Shown one piece after another: positions 9,225-18,637 of a DNA stretch of 28,000 bases. The position numbers were made by a program, and so were the translations under genes. Within the stretch, counting starts at the first letter, position 1; every line of letters starts with the position of its first letter. The notes beneath the pieces are model-generated. The model ran no database searches, had not been told where the DNA came from, and saw nothing but the letters and a program-made list of their open reading frames with translations. Location of the stretch: the NCBI GenBank assembly GCA_964344155.1, contig CAYFMG010000012.1, positions 1 through 28,000 of the forward strand, in the 5' to 3' direction. Origin of the DNA: UBA6164 sp964344155 (GTDB taxonomy: Bacteria; Patescibacteriota; Gracilibacteria; BD1-5; UBA6164).

Positions 9225-11147
9225 TTAAATTTCAACAACTACTTCACTTTCCCATCAAAATACATCTACAGCTTTTATACATATTTTTCTAAATCATTCT
9301 TTTATCGGTAATATTAATTTTGCTTCTTTTATAACCCTTAATGGATCATTATCATTTTCCGTATTTTGTCTATAATCCTGCCATATACTTCTAAATGTTT
9401 TTCAATCATAATCTGGATCTATTGACCAGTATTCTATCAAATCTAGTGGAGTATCTGATACTATTGTTTTTAATTTTTCTTTATTTTTTTCATCTAAAGG
9501 TAAAGCATCTGGCGTAAGTATCACATAATTTTTTAATTTTATAGTTAATTCTTCTATATCTTCCTTTTTTATTCTTTTTGGAAAATGTATTTGTAAATAT
9601 TGTAAAGAACTAAATTTTACACTTCAACTATCAACAAGTTTTTTATATCATTGCTTTGTTTTTAATTTATCTAATAAATCTGGTGGTATAACGAGTAATT
9701 CCAACTCTTTAGTTTGTAGTTCTCTTAATTCAAATGAAATTGTTGATGAAAAATTCCAGCCCAAAACTATTACTTTTTTCCATCATCATAAAAATGTATC
9801 TTTAAGCTGTATTGCTTTTTTTAAAGAGTTGAGGTTTGTTAATTTATTTGGGCTATCTGCTATAACTAAAGTTTTTGATTCTTTTATATACCCTATATTT
9901 CTTGTTGGATTTTCTTCTACGCTACATGGTATTGCGCCAAATAAGGATAATACTATTTGCGATAAATCTCATATTCTAAATCTTGTACCATGAGTTTGAG
10001 CTAAATATTCTTTTTGATATTCTCCTATTGATTGATATAAAAAAGGATTTGCATTTTGATCAATAAATCTTTTTCTCTGTATCATCACCGAAGGTTTCCC
10101 CAAATCACTACTTATCCACTTCCTCCCCAACTTCTCCGCCACTGCTGCAGTAGTACCACTTCCCCCAAAAAAATCAGCCACAATTCATCATTCAGGACAT
10201 GATGCTTTTATTATTCTTTCGAGTAATTTTTCTGGTTTTTGTGTTTTATATCATGTACTCTCATTAGATATTGGAGATGTAGCATTTTGAGCTCAAATAT
10301 CCATCCAAACATCTGTAACCATTTTTCATTCATCTGCAAAAGTTTTATATTCCTTTCAATTTACAGTTTGAACTCTATATCTTCTTCATGACTCATCAAT
10401 TTTCTTATAATGTGTTTTTAATGTACTTTCATCATAAGGAACTTTCATTACTTTATCAGAAATATCAAAATAATTTTTTATATTTTTTTTATAATAATAA
10501 ATTCAATCATGTTTTCTTGGAAAAAAATTAATTGAAACTCAACCAGCTCAATAAGACCAAATTATTTCATTTACAAAGTTTTCTTTACCAAATATTTCAT
10601 CTAATAATATTTTTACATAATGTCAGACATGCCAATCTATATGGACATAGATACTTCAGGTTTCTGAGAGAAGTTCACGCATGAGAGCAAGTCTTGGGTA
10701 CATCATTTTTAGGTAGCTAATAGTTCACTCTTTCCAGGTATCACTGTAAGCAAATTGCTCTAATACAGTTGGTTTTTTATCTAAATTTACTCATGGTAAT
10801 TCTATTTTTGTTCTGTAATCAGCCTTACTATCAAATGGTGGATCTATATAAATTAAATCTATTTTTCATCTCATTGATTCCAACATATTAGCCTCATCTC
10901 AAGCAAGTAAAGCAGACATAACTAAAATATTATCTCAATAGACAAGCCTATTTTTCAGGTCAATATTATTACTATTTCAATTATTAAATAAAGATTTATA
11001 ATTACTATCTTTACTTGGAACAACTATCTCATTTGTTTGAAATTTAATTTTATTTCAATTCGCTATATTTTCCATAATTTTTTCCACTTCTTTTTTCCCT
11101 TCAGAAACTACTTTTGGAAGCATTTCTATTAGTGATAATTTTTTCAT
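9225..11147 (-). CDS. mod: Type III DNA methyltransferase, Mod subunit
   Basis: N6-adenine DNA methyltransferase and specificity subunit of the type III system; 640 residues. Motif IV DLIYIDPPFDSKADYR (about residue 100) precedes motif I VADFFGGSGTTAA (about residue 325), the order of beta-class enzymes such as type III Mod. The region between would hold the target recognition domain. Start ATG at 11145-11147 gives MKKLSLIEMLPKVV. A structured leader (11209-11375) lies upstream. Two stretches, about 10060-10180 and 10640-10720, use GGG, CTC, GTC, TCG and AGG codons and are GC-richer than the rest, which uses TGA for glycine. This patchiness suggests recombination. No simple repeat typical of phase variation was seen. 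Confidence 0.92.
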
Positions 11148-11431
11148 AATAAAAAAGCATTTACTAAAATAAAGTAAACGCCAAAATAAATATTTTAGGA
11201 GATTTGTTGTTGTTTTGACGAACAAAAAAGGACAACCTATGAAGTCTTAGAAGTTCGCCAAAACAACCAATCCAAAGTGTAGTTAAATACAAGAAGGACC
11301 AGACAACATAAGTTGCCCTTTTCTACATTTAACTACATTTATTAATGTTTTTTTGGATTGTTTGGTTATTTTGGCACCAGCAACAATACACAAAAAAAGC
11401 ATTATTGCAAGTCAAATTACAATAATACTTT
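11148..11431 (-). promoter_or_regulatory. Structured leader of the mod-res operon with alternative hairpins
   Basis: The segment at 11253-11267 can pair with 11209-11223 (15 bp, one mismatch, 29-nt loop). An overlapping segment, 11257-11275, can instead pair with 11353-11375. That longer hairpin also contains an 11-bp perfect helix (11278-11288 with 11327-11337). The two folds exclude each other, as in attenuators. Next to the mod start there is also a weak stem, TTTACT/AGTAAA, followed by TGCTTTTTT on the minus strand. No protein gene is visible here. A remnant of a mobile element is the alternative. Confidence 0.5.
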
Positions 11432-12364
11432 TTAGCTTAAAGCTTTTTTTAATTTCTTTATTTCTCTTCTTAAGATATGAGTATCTAAATAATGATTCAG
11501 TTCTCAAAATACTCAATGTTTTCATGATTTTTTATCTGAAAAATGACAATCACTTCAAAATGTTGCAATCAAAGATCTGTCATTTACAGCATGTAATACT
11601 GTATGAACCCAAGCTTTTGTAGTTAAAGAATTTACCTCTATAGCATTTATTCCCTCTGCCACAAATCTATCTATATTTTGTCTTAATTCTCAAGTATATT
11701 TAAAGGTGAAGTTTGGATGAGCTAATGATAAAATAGTTTGAGTTCAAGAAAAAAGTTCTCATAAATCTGAAAGTCTTGGTAAATAATCATCTTGTTCTAC
11801 ATATCAAATAAAGCTGTACTTTCAACCTTTTTTTAAACACTCTCTTATAAAATTTATTTGACCTATATCTATTTTAAAAACCTCTTTTAATCTAATTATA
11901 TTTTCTTTTTTAGATAATAAATATTCTGATAAATGAAAATTGTTTAAATTAGATATATTTACTCAAAGATTCCTATAATAAGAAAAAAATCCTTCCGCTG
12001 TTATCTCAAATCATAACTCTTCCATTTGTATAATCTGAGCAATAATCCTATTTATTTTTCATTCCCTATTTCTTTCTAAAATATCATAAATTTCTCTAGA
12101 AAAATTTTCAGAATAAAGCACAACATGCATTTGCTTTCCTGTATGATTTTTAGTATTTATTTCTACTCAATAATAACTATTAAAGCCTCTTTTTCTAGCT
12201 TGTTTATAAAAATCCTCATTTATTATATCATGATCAGTAGCCACTATAGTATCTAGTCATTTTTCCTTAGCTGTAGAAAAAATATGGTCATCATCCTTTT
12301 GACCATCTGATAATTGTGTATGAAAATGCATATCTACCCTAGTAGATATATGATTATGATTCAT
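11432..12364 (-). CDS. PHP-domain phosphoesterase
   Basis: A 310-residue protein of the polymerase and histidinol phosphatase (PHP) superfamily, metal-dependent phosphoesterases. Metal-ligand motifs in order: DMHFHTQLSDG (residues 11-21), ATDHD (about 42), YGVEIN (about 65), SLAHPNF (about 205) and FGSDCHF (about 265). These match the stand-alone TrpH/YciV-like group, whose E. coli member is a 5'-3' exonuclease on short oligonucleotides; the substrate here is not predictable. Start ATG at 12362-12364 gives MNHNHISTRVDMHF. Upstream lies tRNA-Met with a terminator between; no clear own promoter was found. The mod leader follows downstream without an obvious terminator. Confidence 0.88.
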
Positions 12365-12386
12365 AAAATAATTAACTATAATCTAT

Positions 12387-12429
12387 ATAAAAAGCTACCA
12401 CTAATAAATTAGTAATAGCTCTTTTTTTA
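12387..12429 (-). terminator. Terminator after tRNA-Met
   Basis: On the minus strand AGCTATTACTAA (12409-12420) pairs, with G-U pairs, with TTAGTGGTAGCT (12393-12404) over a TTTA loop, followed by TTTTTAT. It starts about 18 bases after the tRNA-Met 3' end. Confidence 0.65.
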
Positions 12430-12437
12430 ATTTAAAA

Positions 12438-12514
12438 TGGTGTCACTAGGTGGAGTTGAACCACCGACCTCAGGGATATGAATCCTGCGCTCTAACCAAC
12501 TGAGCTATAGTGAC
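12438..12514 (-). tRNA. tRNA-Met (CAU), elongator type
   Basis: A 77-nt cloverleaf with encoded CCA (12438-12440), 7-bp acceptor stem GTCACTA/TAGTGAC and anticodon arm GGATTCATATCC. The paired first base of the acceptor stem argues against initiator tRNA. The arm GGTTAGAGCGCAGGATTCAT resembles bacterial elongator tRNA-Met. Confidence 0.9.
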
Positions 12515-12538
12515 AAAAAAAATTAGTTTGTGTAGGGA

Positions 12539-12566
12539 TTTATATTGAAAAAGCTTACAAAGTCAA
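12539..12566 (-). promoter_or_regulatory. tRNA-Met promoter
   Basis: On the minus strand this reads TTGACT (12561-12566), 16 bases, TATAAA (12539-12544), then TCCCTAC. It is 25 bases from the tRNA and diverges from the rpsF promoter, whose -35 is 20 bases away. Confidence 0.65.
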
Positions 12567-12585
12567 ATTTTTTAAACATTTTTTT

Positions 12586-12613
12586 TTGACTTTATATAAT
12601 TAATAAATAAAAT
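12586..12613 (+). promoter_or_regulatory. rpsF operon promoter
   Basis: TTGACT (12586-12591), 16 bases, TAAAAT (12608-12613), then a GC-rich ACCGCTTGC discriminator. It leaves a leader of about 75 bases before rpsF. Confidence 0.65.
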
Positions 12614-12695
12614 ACCGCTTGCTTTTTATTTTTAAAAAGTATATATTATATCCTTCCAGGTATTTATAAATCTGGATATTAACCCATAGGAATAT

Positions 12696-12983
12696 ATGGC
12701 AAATTATGAAATGATGGCTATAGTTAACCCTACTGTTTCAGAAGAAGAAAGAAATGCTTCAATAGATGAATTAAAAGCATTACTTGAAAAAAATTCTGTA
12801 AAAATAGAAAAAGAAGATGTTTGGGGAGACAAAAAAATGGCCTACAAAATTAATAAATCAGATAGAGGTTTCTACATTCTATATGATTTAGATATGGATG
12901 GTAAATTAATTTCTAGTTTATCAAAAACTATAAACTTGAATACAAATATATGGAGATATATGTTTGTAAAAAAAGAAGCTTAA
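12696..12983 (+). CDS. rpsF: Ribosomal protein S6
   Basis: Small-subunit protein S6, which binds 16S rRNA as a heterodimer with S18; 95 residues, normal length. The start MANYEMMAIVNPTVSEEE and the segments WGDKKMAYKINKSDRGFYIL and TNIWRYMFVK are characteristic. AGGA lies 6 bases before the ATG, one of the few Shine-Dalgarno-like sites here. It contains no TGA codon; its glycines are GGA or GGT. It is first in rpsF-ssb-rpsR, the order conserved across bacteria. Confidence 0.97.
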   Translation: MANYEMMAIVNPTVSEEERNASIDELKALLEKNSVKIEKEDVWGDKKMAYKINKSDRGFYILYDLDMDGKLISSLSKTINLNTNIWRYMFVKKEA

Positions 12984-13034
12984 ATAAAAATAAAAAACTT
13001 CTAATATTTATACTTTAATAATTCCCTAAAAAAG

Positions 13035-13424
13035 ATGAGAACTGTTAACAAAGTTATCCTTATTGGTAATATAACAAAAGATCCTGCTATAAAAGGTACA
13101 GAAAATGGTAAAAAAGTTGCTTTATTTACTATTGCTACAAATAGATACTATAAAACAGCTGAGGGTGAACAAAAATCTGAATCTGAATTTACAAATTGTG
13201 TTGCATGGGGGAGTTTAGCTGAAAGATGCGAACAATTCCTAACAAAAGGTAAATTAGTATATGCTGAAGGTAGATTAAAAACTAGAATTATCGATAAAGA
13301 AGACTGAACAAAAATGTATAAAACAGAAGTTGTAGTGTCTAATATTATATTTTTAAACAAAAGATCTGATTTTGATGAATCTTCTGTAGAAGCTGGTTCT
13401 GATTTTGATGATGATAAATTCTAA
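13035..13424 (+). CDS. ssb: Single-stranded DNA-binding protein
   Basis: Binds and protects single-stranded DNA in replication, repair and recombination; 129 residues. The OB fold is plain: MRTVNKVILIGNITKDP, FTIATNRYY, EFTNCVAWGSLAE and KGKLVYAEGRL. The single TGA (13305-13307) gives Gly in EDGTKMYKTEVV, where SSB proteins commonly have a DG or NG turn; the standard code would truncate the protein at 90 residues. The tail ends DFDDDKF, close to the acidic DDDIPF-type tip that recruits partner proteins, but it lacks the canonical IPF. Start ATG at 13035 without Shine-Dalgarno. It lies between rpsF and rpsR in one operon. Confidence 0.96.
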
Positions 13425-13503
13425 ATATTAGATAGATAAATTATCAAGTTTTAAAAACTTGGTTATAAATCCAAAATTTATTATACTTTAACATAAACAT
13501 ATT

Positions 13504-13722
13504 ATGTCTAAAACAACATGTCCTTTAGATGGACAAAATATTGACTACAAAAATGTAGAATTATTAAAAAAATATATCACTAAATTTGGTAAAATTACTC
13601 CTAGATACTATACTGGTGTATGTCTAAAAAACCAAAAAAAGTTAGCAAATGCTATTAAAAAAGCTAGAGTTATGGCTTTATTACCATTTGTTAAAAGATT
13701 TGATCCAAATCACGAAGGATAG
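13504..13722 (+). CDS. rpsR: Ribosomal protein S18
   Basis: Small-subunit protein S18, partner of S6 on the 16S rRNA platform; 72 residues. Family signatures: CPLDGQNIDYKNVELLKKYI, GKITPRYYTGVC and the C-terminal half KKLANAIKKARVMALLPFV. Glycines are GGA or GGT only, no TGA. It ends in TAG, the only TAG stop among the genes called here. A strong terminator follows. Confidence 0.96.
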   Translation: MSKTTCPLDGQNIDYKNVELLKKYITKFGKITPRYYTGVCLKNQKKLANAIKKARVMALLPFVKRFDPNHEG

Positions 13723-13737
13723 ATCCTGATATAAAAA

Positions 13738-13778
13738 CAAAAAAGAGAATTATTTAATTAAAATAATTCTCTTTTTTG
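13738..13778 (+). terminator. Terminator of the rpsF-ssb-rpsR operon
   Basis: A 15-bp perfect stem (13741-13755 with 13761-13775) around a 5-base loop, ending in a T run. It starts 16 bases after the rpsR stop. Confidence 0.88.
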
Positions 13779-13785
13779 TTTTTAT

Positions 13786-13813
13786 TTGCTTTTTTTCATA
13801 AACATGATATAAT
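13786..13813 (+). promoter_or_regulatory. hicAB promoter
   Basis: TTGCTT (13786-13791), 16 bases, TATAAT (13808-13813). The imperfect palindrome at 13815-13830 (ATACCATATATAGTAT) sits on the expected start site and is a plausible operator for the ribbon-helix-helix domain of HicB. Confidence 0.5.
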
Positions 13814-13849
13814 AATACCATATATAGTATCATATTTTATAGTTATTTT

Positions 13850-14077
13850 ATGTGAATTTTAGAAAAAATACAAAATAATCCTGTGAATGTTTCTGTAAAA
13901 GATTTTGAAACCTTATTAAAACAATATTGATTCATAAAGAAAAGACAAAAATGATCACATGCACACTATTATAATGAAGAAAAAAATGTATTTTTTTCAT
14001 TCCCTCATAGAAAACCAATAAAAGTATGTTACGTTAAAATTTTATTAAACCTAATCAAAGAAAACTATGAAAAATAA
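13850..14077 (+). CDS. hicA: HicA-type mRNA interferase toxin
   Basis: Toxin of a HicAB toxin-antitoxin pair, a small dsRBD-like RNase that cleaves mRNA; 75 residues. The signature RQKGSHAHYY carries the catalytic-type His of the GSH motif, and LEKIQNNPVNVSVKDFETLL matches the common N terminus of the family, which supports the ATG at 13850-13852. The very next codon is TGA (Gly 2), so the standard code would allow no protein. Glycines in QYGF and KGSH are also TGA. It overlaps hicB by 11 bases, the usual tight coupling. Confidence 0.88.
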
Positions 14078-14378
14078 TTATTACTTTACTATAAAAAAGG
14101 AAGAAGACTGATACTCTGCATTTATTCCTGCTTTTAATATTACAATAGTAGATGATAATCTTAATGATTTAGCTTTATGAGTTGATGATGCTATAGAAAC
14201 AGCCATTATTGTATTAAAAGAAAAATGAAAAAATATCCCTGAAGCTGATGCTGATTTCACACCTAGTTGAAAACTTAGCCTAAGACTACCAAAACCTCTA
14301 CACAAAAAACTACACTACTTAGCAAAAGACCAATGAGTATCAGTTAATCAACTAATTGTATCTAAAGTTGCTGCATAA
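14067..14378 (+). CDS. hicB: HicB-type antitoxin
   Basis: Antitoxin that binds HicA and represses the operon; 103 residues. The N-terminal half has the HicB fold: YYFTIKKEEDGYSAFIPAF, then a helix GVDDAIETAIIVLKE. The C-terminal 35 residues, LRLPKPLHKKLHYLAKDQG and on, look like an Arc/MetJ ribbon-helix-helix DNA-binding domain. Several glycines, including EDGY and DQGV, are TGA-coded. The ATG (14067-14069) lies inside the end of hicA in another frame, so translation is probably coupled. A terminator begins at its stop codon. Confidence 0.88.
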
Positions 14379-14404
14379 AAAAGAGAATTACTTTCTCTTT
14401 TTTT
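14378..14404 (+). terminator. Terminator of hicAB
   Basis: AAAAAGAGAA and TTCTCTTTTT form a 10-bp stem with a small loop and a T tail, starting at the hicB stop codon. Confidence 0.75.
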
Positions 14405-14412
14405 ATTTTCCC

Positions 14413-14440
14413 TTTACTTTTCCCTTTTTTTTCATATAAT
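14413..14440 (+). promoter_or_regulatory. typA promoter
   Basis: TTTACT (14413-14418), 16 bases, TATAAT (14435-14440), then a CCCCCGG discriminator. It lies 33 bases from the typA start. Confidence 0.6.
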
Positions 14441-14473
14441 CCCCCGGATTTTATAAATTTATTAAACATTTTT

Positions 14474-16276
14474 ATGTCATATAGAAATATAGCAATTATC
14501 GCCCATGTAGATCATGGTAAGACTACATTGGTTGATGAGCTTTTAAAAGCTGATGATAATTTTGATACCAGAGTTGGTATCGAAGAAAGAGCTATGGATT
14601 CAAATGCCCAAGAACAAGAAAGAGGTATTACAATCTACTCTAAAAATACAGGTATTACTTACAAAGGTAATAAAATAAACATAGTTGATACTCCTGGACA
14701 TGCCGATTTTGGATCAGAAGTAGAAAGAGTACTTAGAACAGTTGACTCTGTTTGTCTTGTTGTTGATGCATACGAATGACCTATGCCTCAAACTAAGTTT
14801 GTACTAAAAAAATCCTTAGAACTAGGTCTACACCCTATTGTTGTTATTAACAAAATGGATAAACCTACAGCTAGACCAGACTGGGTAATTGATCAACTAT
14901 TTGATTTATTCGTTACTCTTTGAGCTAATGATGATCAATGTGATCACTTAAACGAACCAATTTATGCAATAGCTAGAGATTGACTTGCTTGGACAGATGA
15001 AAATCCAGAACAAAAAGATATAACTCCTCTACTTGATTTTATCATGGAAAGAGTAGAACATACTCAAGAAGATACAAGTGCTCCTCTAAAAATGCAAATC
15101 GCAAACCTAGGTTATGATAGCTTTTTAGGAAGACTTGGTATAGGTAGAATTTATGAAGGTACTGCAAAAGTATGACAAGAAGTATTTGTTACAAACAATG
15201 CTTGAGAAAAAAGAAAAGGTAAAATTACTGAAATTTTAACTAACAAAGGTTTAGAAAAAGAAAAATCAAAAGAAGCTTTTGCTTGAGATATTATCACTAT
15301 TGCAGGTGTTCCTGATATATTTGTTGGTGAAACTGTTGCTTGATCAGAATCTGTTGAAGCTATGCCACCAATAACAATAGACGAACCAACTCTTAAAATG
15401 GAATTCTTAGTAAACAACTCTCCTTTTGCAGGTAGAGAAGGTAAATTTGTAACCTCTAGACAAATAAGAGATAGACTAGAAAAAGAATTAGAAACAAATG
15501 TATGATTAAAAATAGATTTTGACTCTGGTGATAACTATGAAGTAGCAGGTAGATGAGAACTTCACTTATCTGTACTTATTGAAACAATGAGAAGAGAAGG
15601 TTTTGAGTTACAAGTATGAGCACCTGTTGTAATAATGCATGAAGAAAATGGTGTAAAAATGGAACCTATTGAAAATGTAAATATATCAGTACCATCTTGA
15701 AACGAAGGATCAGTAATTGCTGAACTAGGAAAAAGAAAAGGTATGATGAATAATATGACTGAAGAAAATGGTATTGTAAACTTAGAATTCTCTGTTCCTA
15801 CTAGATGATTACTTGGTTTCAAATCAGAATTTACAACAATGACAAAAGGTGAAGGTTTACTTTCTAGTTCATTTGATAAATTTGAAGAATACAAAGGACC
15901 AATTGAAAAAAGATCTGTTTGATCTATGATTTCTATGGAAAATGGTAAAACAATGGCCTACTCTCTATTTAACTTACAAGAAAGAGGTACAATCTTTGTT
16001 GAACCAGCTACAGATATATATGAATGAATGATTATTGGTGAGTCTGCTAAAGATCAAGACCTAACAGTAAATGCTACAAAAAATAAAAAACTAACAAATG
16101 TTAGAGCATCTGGTTCTGATGAAGCACTAAAACTTACTCCACCAAAATTAATGACTCTAGAAGAAGCTATTGATTATATAGGTAATGATGAATATGTTGA
16201 AGTAACTCCTGAGACTATCAGATTAAGAAAAAAATTCTTAACTGAAACAGAAAGAAAAAGAAATAAAAAAGCTTAA
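14474..16276 (+). CDS. typA: Translational GTPase TypA/BipA
   Basis: Ribosome-binding GTPase of the EF-G family with a role in ribosome assembly and stress or cold growth; 600 residues, normal. G1 is AHVDHGKTTLVDEL, the switch I region QEQERGITIYSKNT, G3 DTPGHADFGSEVERV, G4 NKMDK. The segment VDAYEGPMPQTKFVL shows TGA exactly at the invariant glycine (14777-14779). About 14 in-frame TGA codons occur, all at places where family members carry Gly, such as AGRGELHLS and PTRGLLGF. Start ATG at 14474 without Shine-Dalgarno. Monocistronic between its promoter and a terminator. Confidence 0.96.
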
Positions 16277-16290
16277 AAATAAACTAAGTT

Positions 16291-16328
16291 AAAAAGATAT
16301 AGTTTGAATAAAAATTATATCTTTTTTT
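16291..16328 (+). terminator. Terminator after typA
   Basis: AAAAAGATATA (16291-16301) pairs with TATATCTTTTT starting at 16316, followed by further T residues. Confidence 0.75.
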
Positions 16329-16356
16329 GTTCCTTAAAATAGAGAAAAATAAAAAT

Positions 16357-16384
16357 TTGACTTTTAATCAATATTGTATAAAAT
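16357..16384 (+). promoter_or_regulatory. fusA promoter
   Basis: TTGACT (16357-16362), 16 bases, TAAAAT (16379-16384), then TCCGGC. It is 42 bases from the fusA start. Confidence 0.65.
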
Positions 16385-16426
16385 TCCGGCACAAAATATA
16401 TTTTTTAAATTTTAATACTATTTACA

Positions 16427-18571
16427 ATGAGTAACAAAACTCCTTTAGATAAGATTAGAAATATAGGTATTATTGCCCATATTGATGCAGGTAAAACTAC
16501 TTGTACAGAAAGAATCTTATATTACACTGGTAAAATTCACAAAATAGGTGAAACTCACGATGGTGAAGGTACAATGGATTGGATGGAACAAGAACAAGAA
16601 AGAGGTATTACAATTACTTCTGCAGCTACTACAGCATTCTGGAAAAACCACCAAATAAATATCATTGATACTCCAGGTCACGTTGACTTTACAATTGAAG
16701 TTGAAAGATCTCTAAGAGTTCTTGATGGTTGAGTTGCAGTTTTTGATGGTTCTCAATGAGTTGAACCTCAATCTGAAACTGTTTGGAAACAAGCTGATAA
16801 ATATTCAGTACCTAGAATAGCATTCATTAATAAAATGGATAAAATGGGTGGTGATTTTGAAATGTCAATTGATACTATCAAAAAAAGACTTGCTGGAGAT
16901 AAAGTTGTTGCTATCCAATACCCTATTGGTGCAGCTGAAACTTTTGAAGGTATAGTTGATCTTATTGAAATGAAAGCTTATCACTTTGAAGGAGATTCTG
17001 GTGAAAATGTTACTGAAATCGAAATTCCTGCTGATATAAAAGCTAGATGTGAAGAATTAAGAGAAGAAATGGTTGAAAAAGTAGCTTCTCAAGATGATGC
17101 TCTAATGGAAAAATATTTTGAAGAAGGTGACTTAACTGTTGCTGAAATCAAACAAGGTTTAAGAAAAGCTGTTTGTAATAATGATTTATATGCTGTAGTT
17201 TGTGGATCTGCTCTACAAAATATCGGTGTACAAATGGTTATTGATGCTGCTGTTGATTTCTTACCTAGTCCAGTTGATGTAAATGAAGCAAAAATTGACT
17301 GTAAAGAAATTGATTCAGGAGAAACATTTAAACAAATTGATGTTGCTGATAGTGCTCCATTAGCAGCTATTGCATTTAAAATTGCTACTGATCCATTTGT
17401 AGGTAGACTAACATTTACAAGAGTATATGCTGGTACTTTAAAATCAGGATCATACATCTATAATGCTACTACAGGATCAAAAGAAAGAGTTGGTAGACTT
17501 TTACAAATGCATGCCAATGATAGAGTTGAAATTCCTGAAATTACAGCTGGTAACATCGGTGCAATTGTTGGTTTAAAAAATACTAAAACATGAGATACTC
17601 TTTGTGATGTAAATGATAAATTCTTAGTTGAATCTATTGAATTCCCAGAACCAGTTATCTCTATCTCTGTAGAACCTAAATCTAAAGGTGATCAAGAAAA
17701 AATGGGGTTAGCTTTATCTAAATTAGCTGAAGAAGATCCAAGTTTCAGAGTTGCTACTGATGAAGAAACAGGTCAAACTATTATCTCTGGTATGGGTGAA
17801 TTACACCTTGATATCATTGTTGATAGAATGAAAAGAGAATTTAAAGTTGAATGTAATGTTGGTGCTCCTCAAGTAAGTTACAGAGAAACAATTAAAACTG
17901 TAGCTACTGATGTAGAACACAAATACTCTAAACAAACATGAGGTAGAGGTCAATATGGTCACGTTGTTATTACTTTTGAACCATATAAAGAAATGGATGA
18001 AGAAGATACAGCTGCTGAACTAAAAGAAAAACCAAGTAATAAATTTATTAACAAAATTGTTGGTTGAGTTATCCCTAAAGAATACATTCCTGGTGTCGGG
18101 AAAGGTTTAAATGAAGCTTACAACAGAGGTTTTGTTGCTGGATACCCTATGGTTGATATTAAAGCTACTTTAACTTTTGGTTCATTCCATGAAGTTGACT
18201 CTTCTGAATTATCATTTAAATTGGCTGCAAGTAAAGCTTTCCAAGAAGCTTGTAGAAAAGCTCAAGCTTGTCTACTTGAACCAATCATGAAAGTTGAAGT
18301 TAATACTCCTGAAGAATATATGGGTGATGTTATCGGTCAACTTAATAGTAAAAGAGGTAGAATTGAAGAAATGGGTGACAGAGGTCAAGCAAAAATTGTT
18401 ACTGCTTTTGTTCCTTTATCAGAAATGTTTGGATACATGACAGACTTAAGATCTGCTTCTCAAGGTAGAGCTACATATGCTATGGAATTTGATCACTATG
18501 AAGAAGTTCCAACAAATGTTGCAACTACAATCAGAGAAGAAAGAGGTTTTGTTCTTCCAGATGATGAATAA
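16427..18571 (+). CDS. fusA: Elongation factor G
   Basis: GTPase that drives translocation of tRNA and mRNA on the ribosome; 714 residues, near the usual 690-700. Motifs: AHIDAGKTTCTERILYYTG (G1), WMEQEQERGITITSAATTAF (switch I), DTPGHVDFTIEVERSLR (G3), INKMDK (G4), GMGELHLDI (domain III) and PEEYMGDVIGQLNSKRG (domain V). Only five TGA glycines are present (16730, 16757, 17591, 17939 and 18065), far fewer than in typA for a longer protein; GGT is preferred. Start ATG at 16427 without Shine-Dalgarno. It is not linked to rpsL/rpsG as in many bacteria. Confidence 0.97.
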
Positions 18572-18585
18572 GAAAATTTTACATA

Positions 18586-18622
18586 AAAAGCTCCTAAAAT
18601 ATTTTTTAGGGGCTTTTATTTT
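18586..18622 (+). terminator. Terminator after fusA
   Basis: AAAAGCTCCTAA (18586-18597) pairs with TTAGGGGCTTTT (18606-18617, one G-U), with T runs after it. Confidence 0.82.
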
Positions 18623-18637
18623 TTTTAATAATATAAA

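Noticed and set aside
11353..11622. Plus-strand open frame of 89 codons
   Set aside because: It overlaps the 3' end of the PHP gene and the mod leader on the other strand, and has no recognisable content.
14474..18571. typA and fusA as frameshifted or nonsense-broken pseudogenes
   Set aside because: Every interruption is TGA at a conserved glycine with the frame kept, so the code is altered and the genes are intact.
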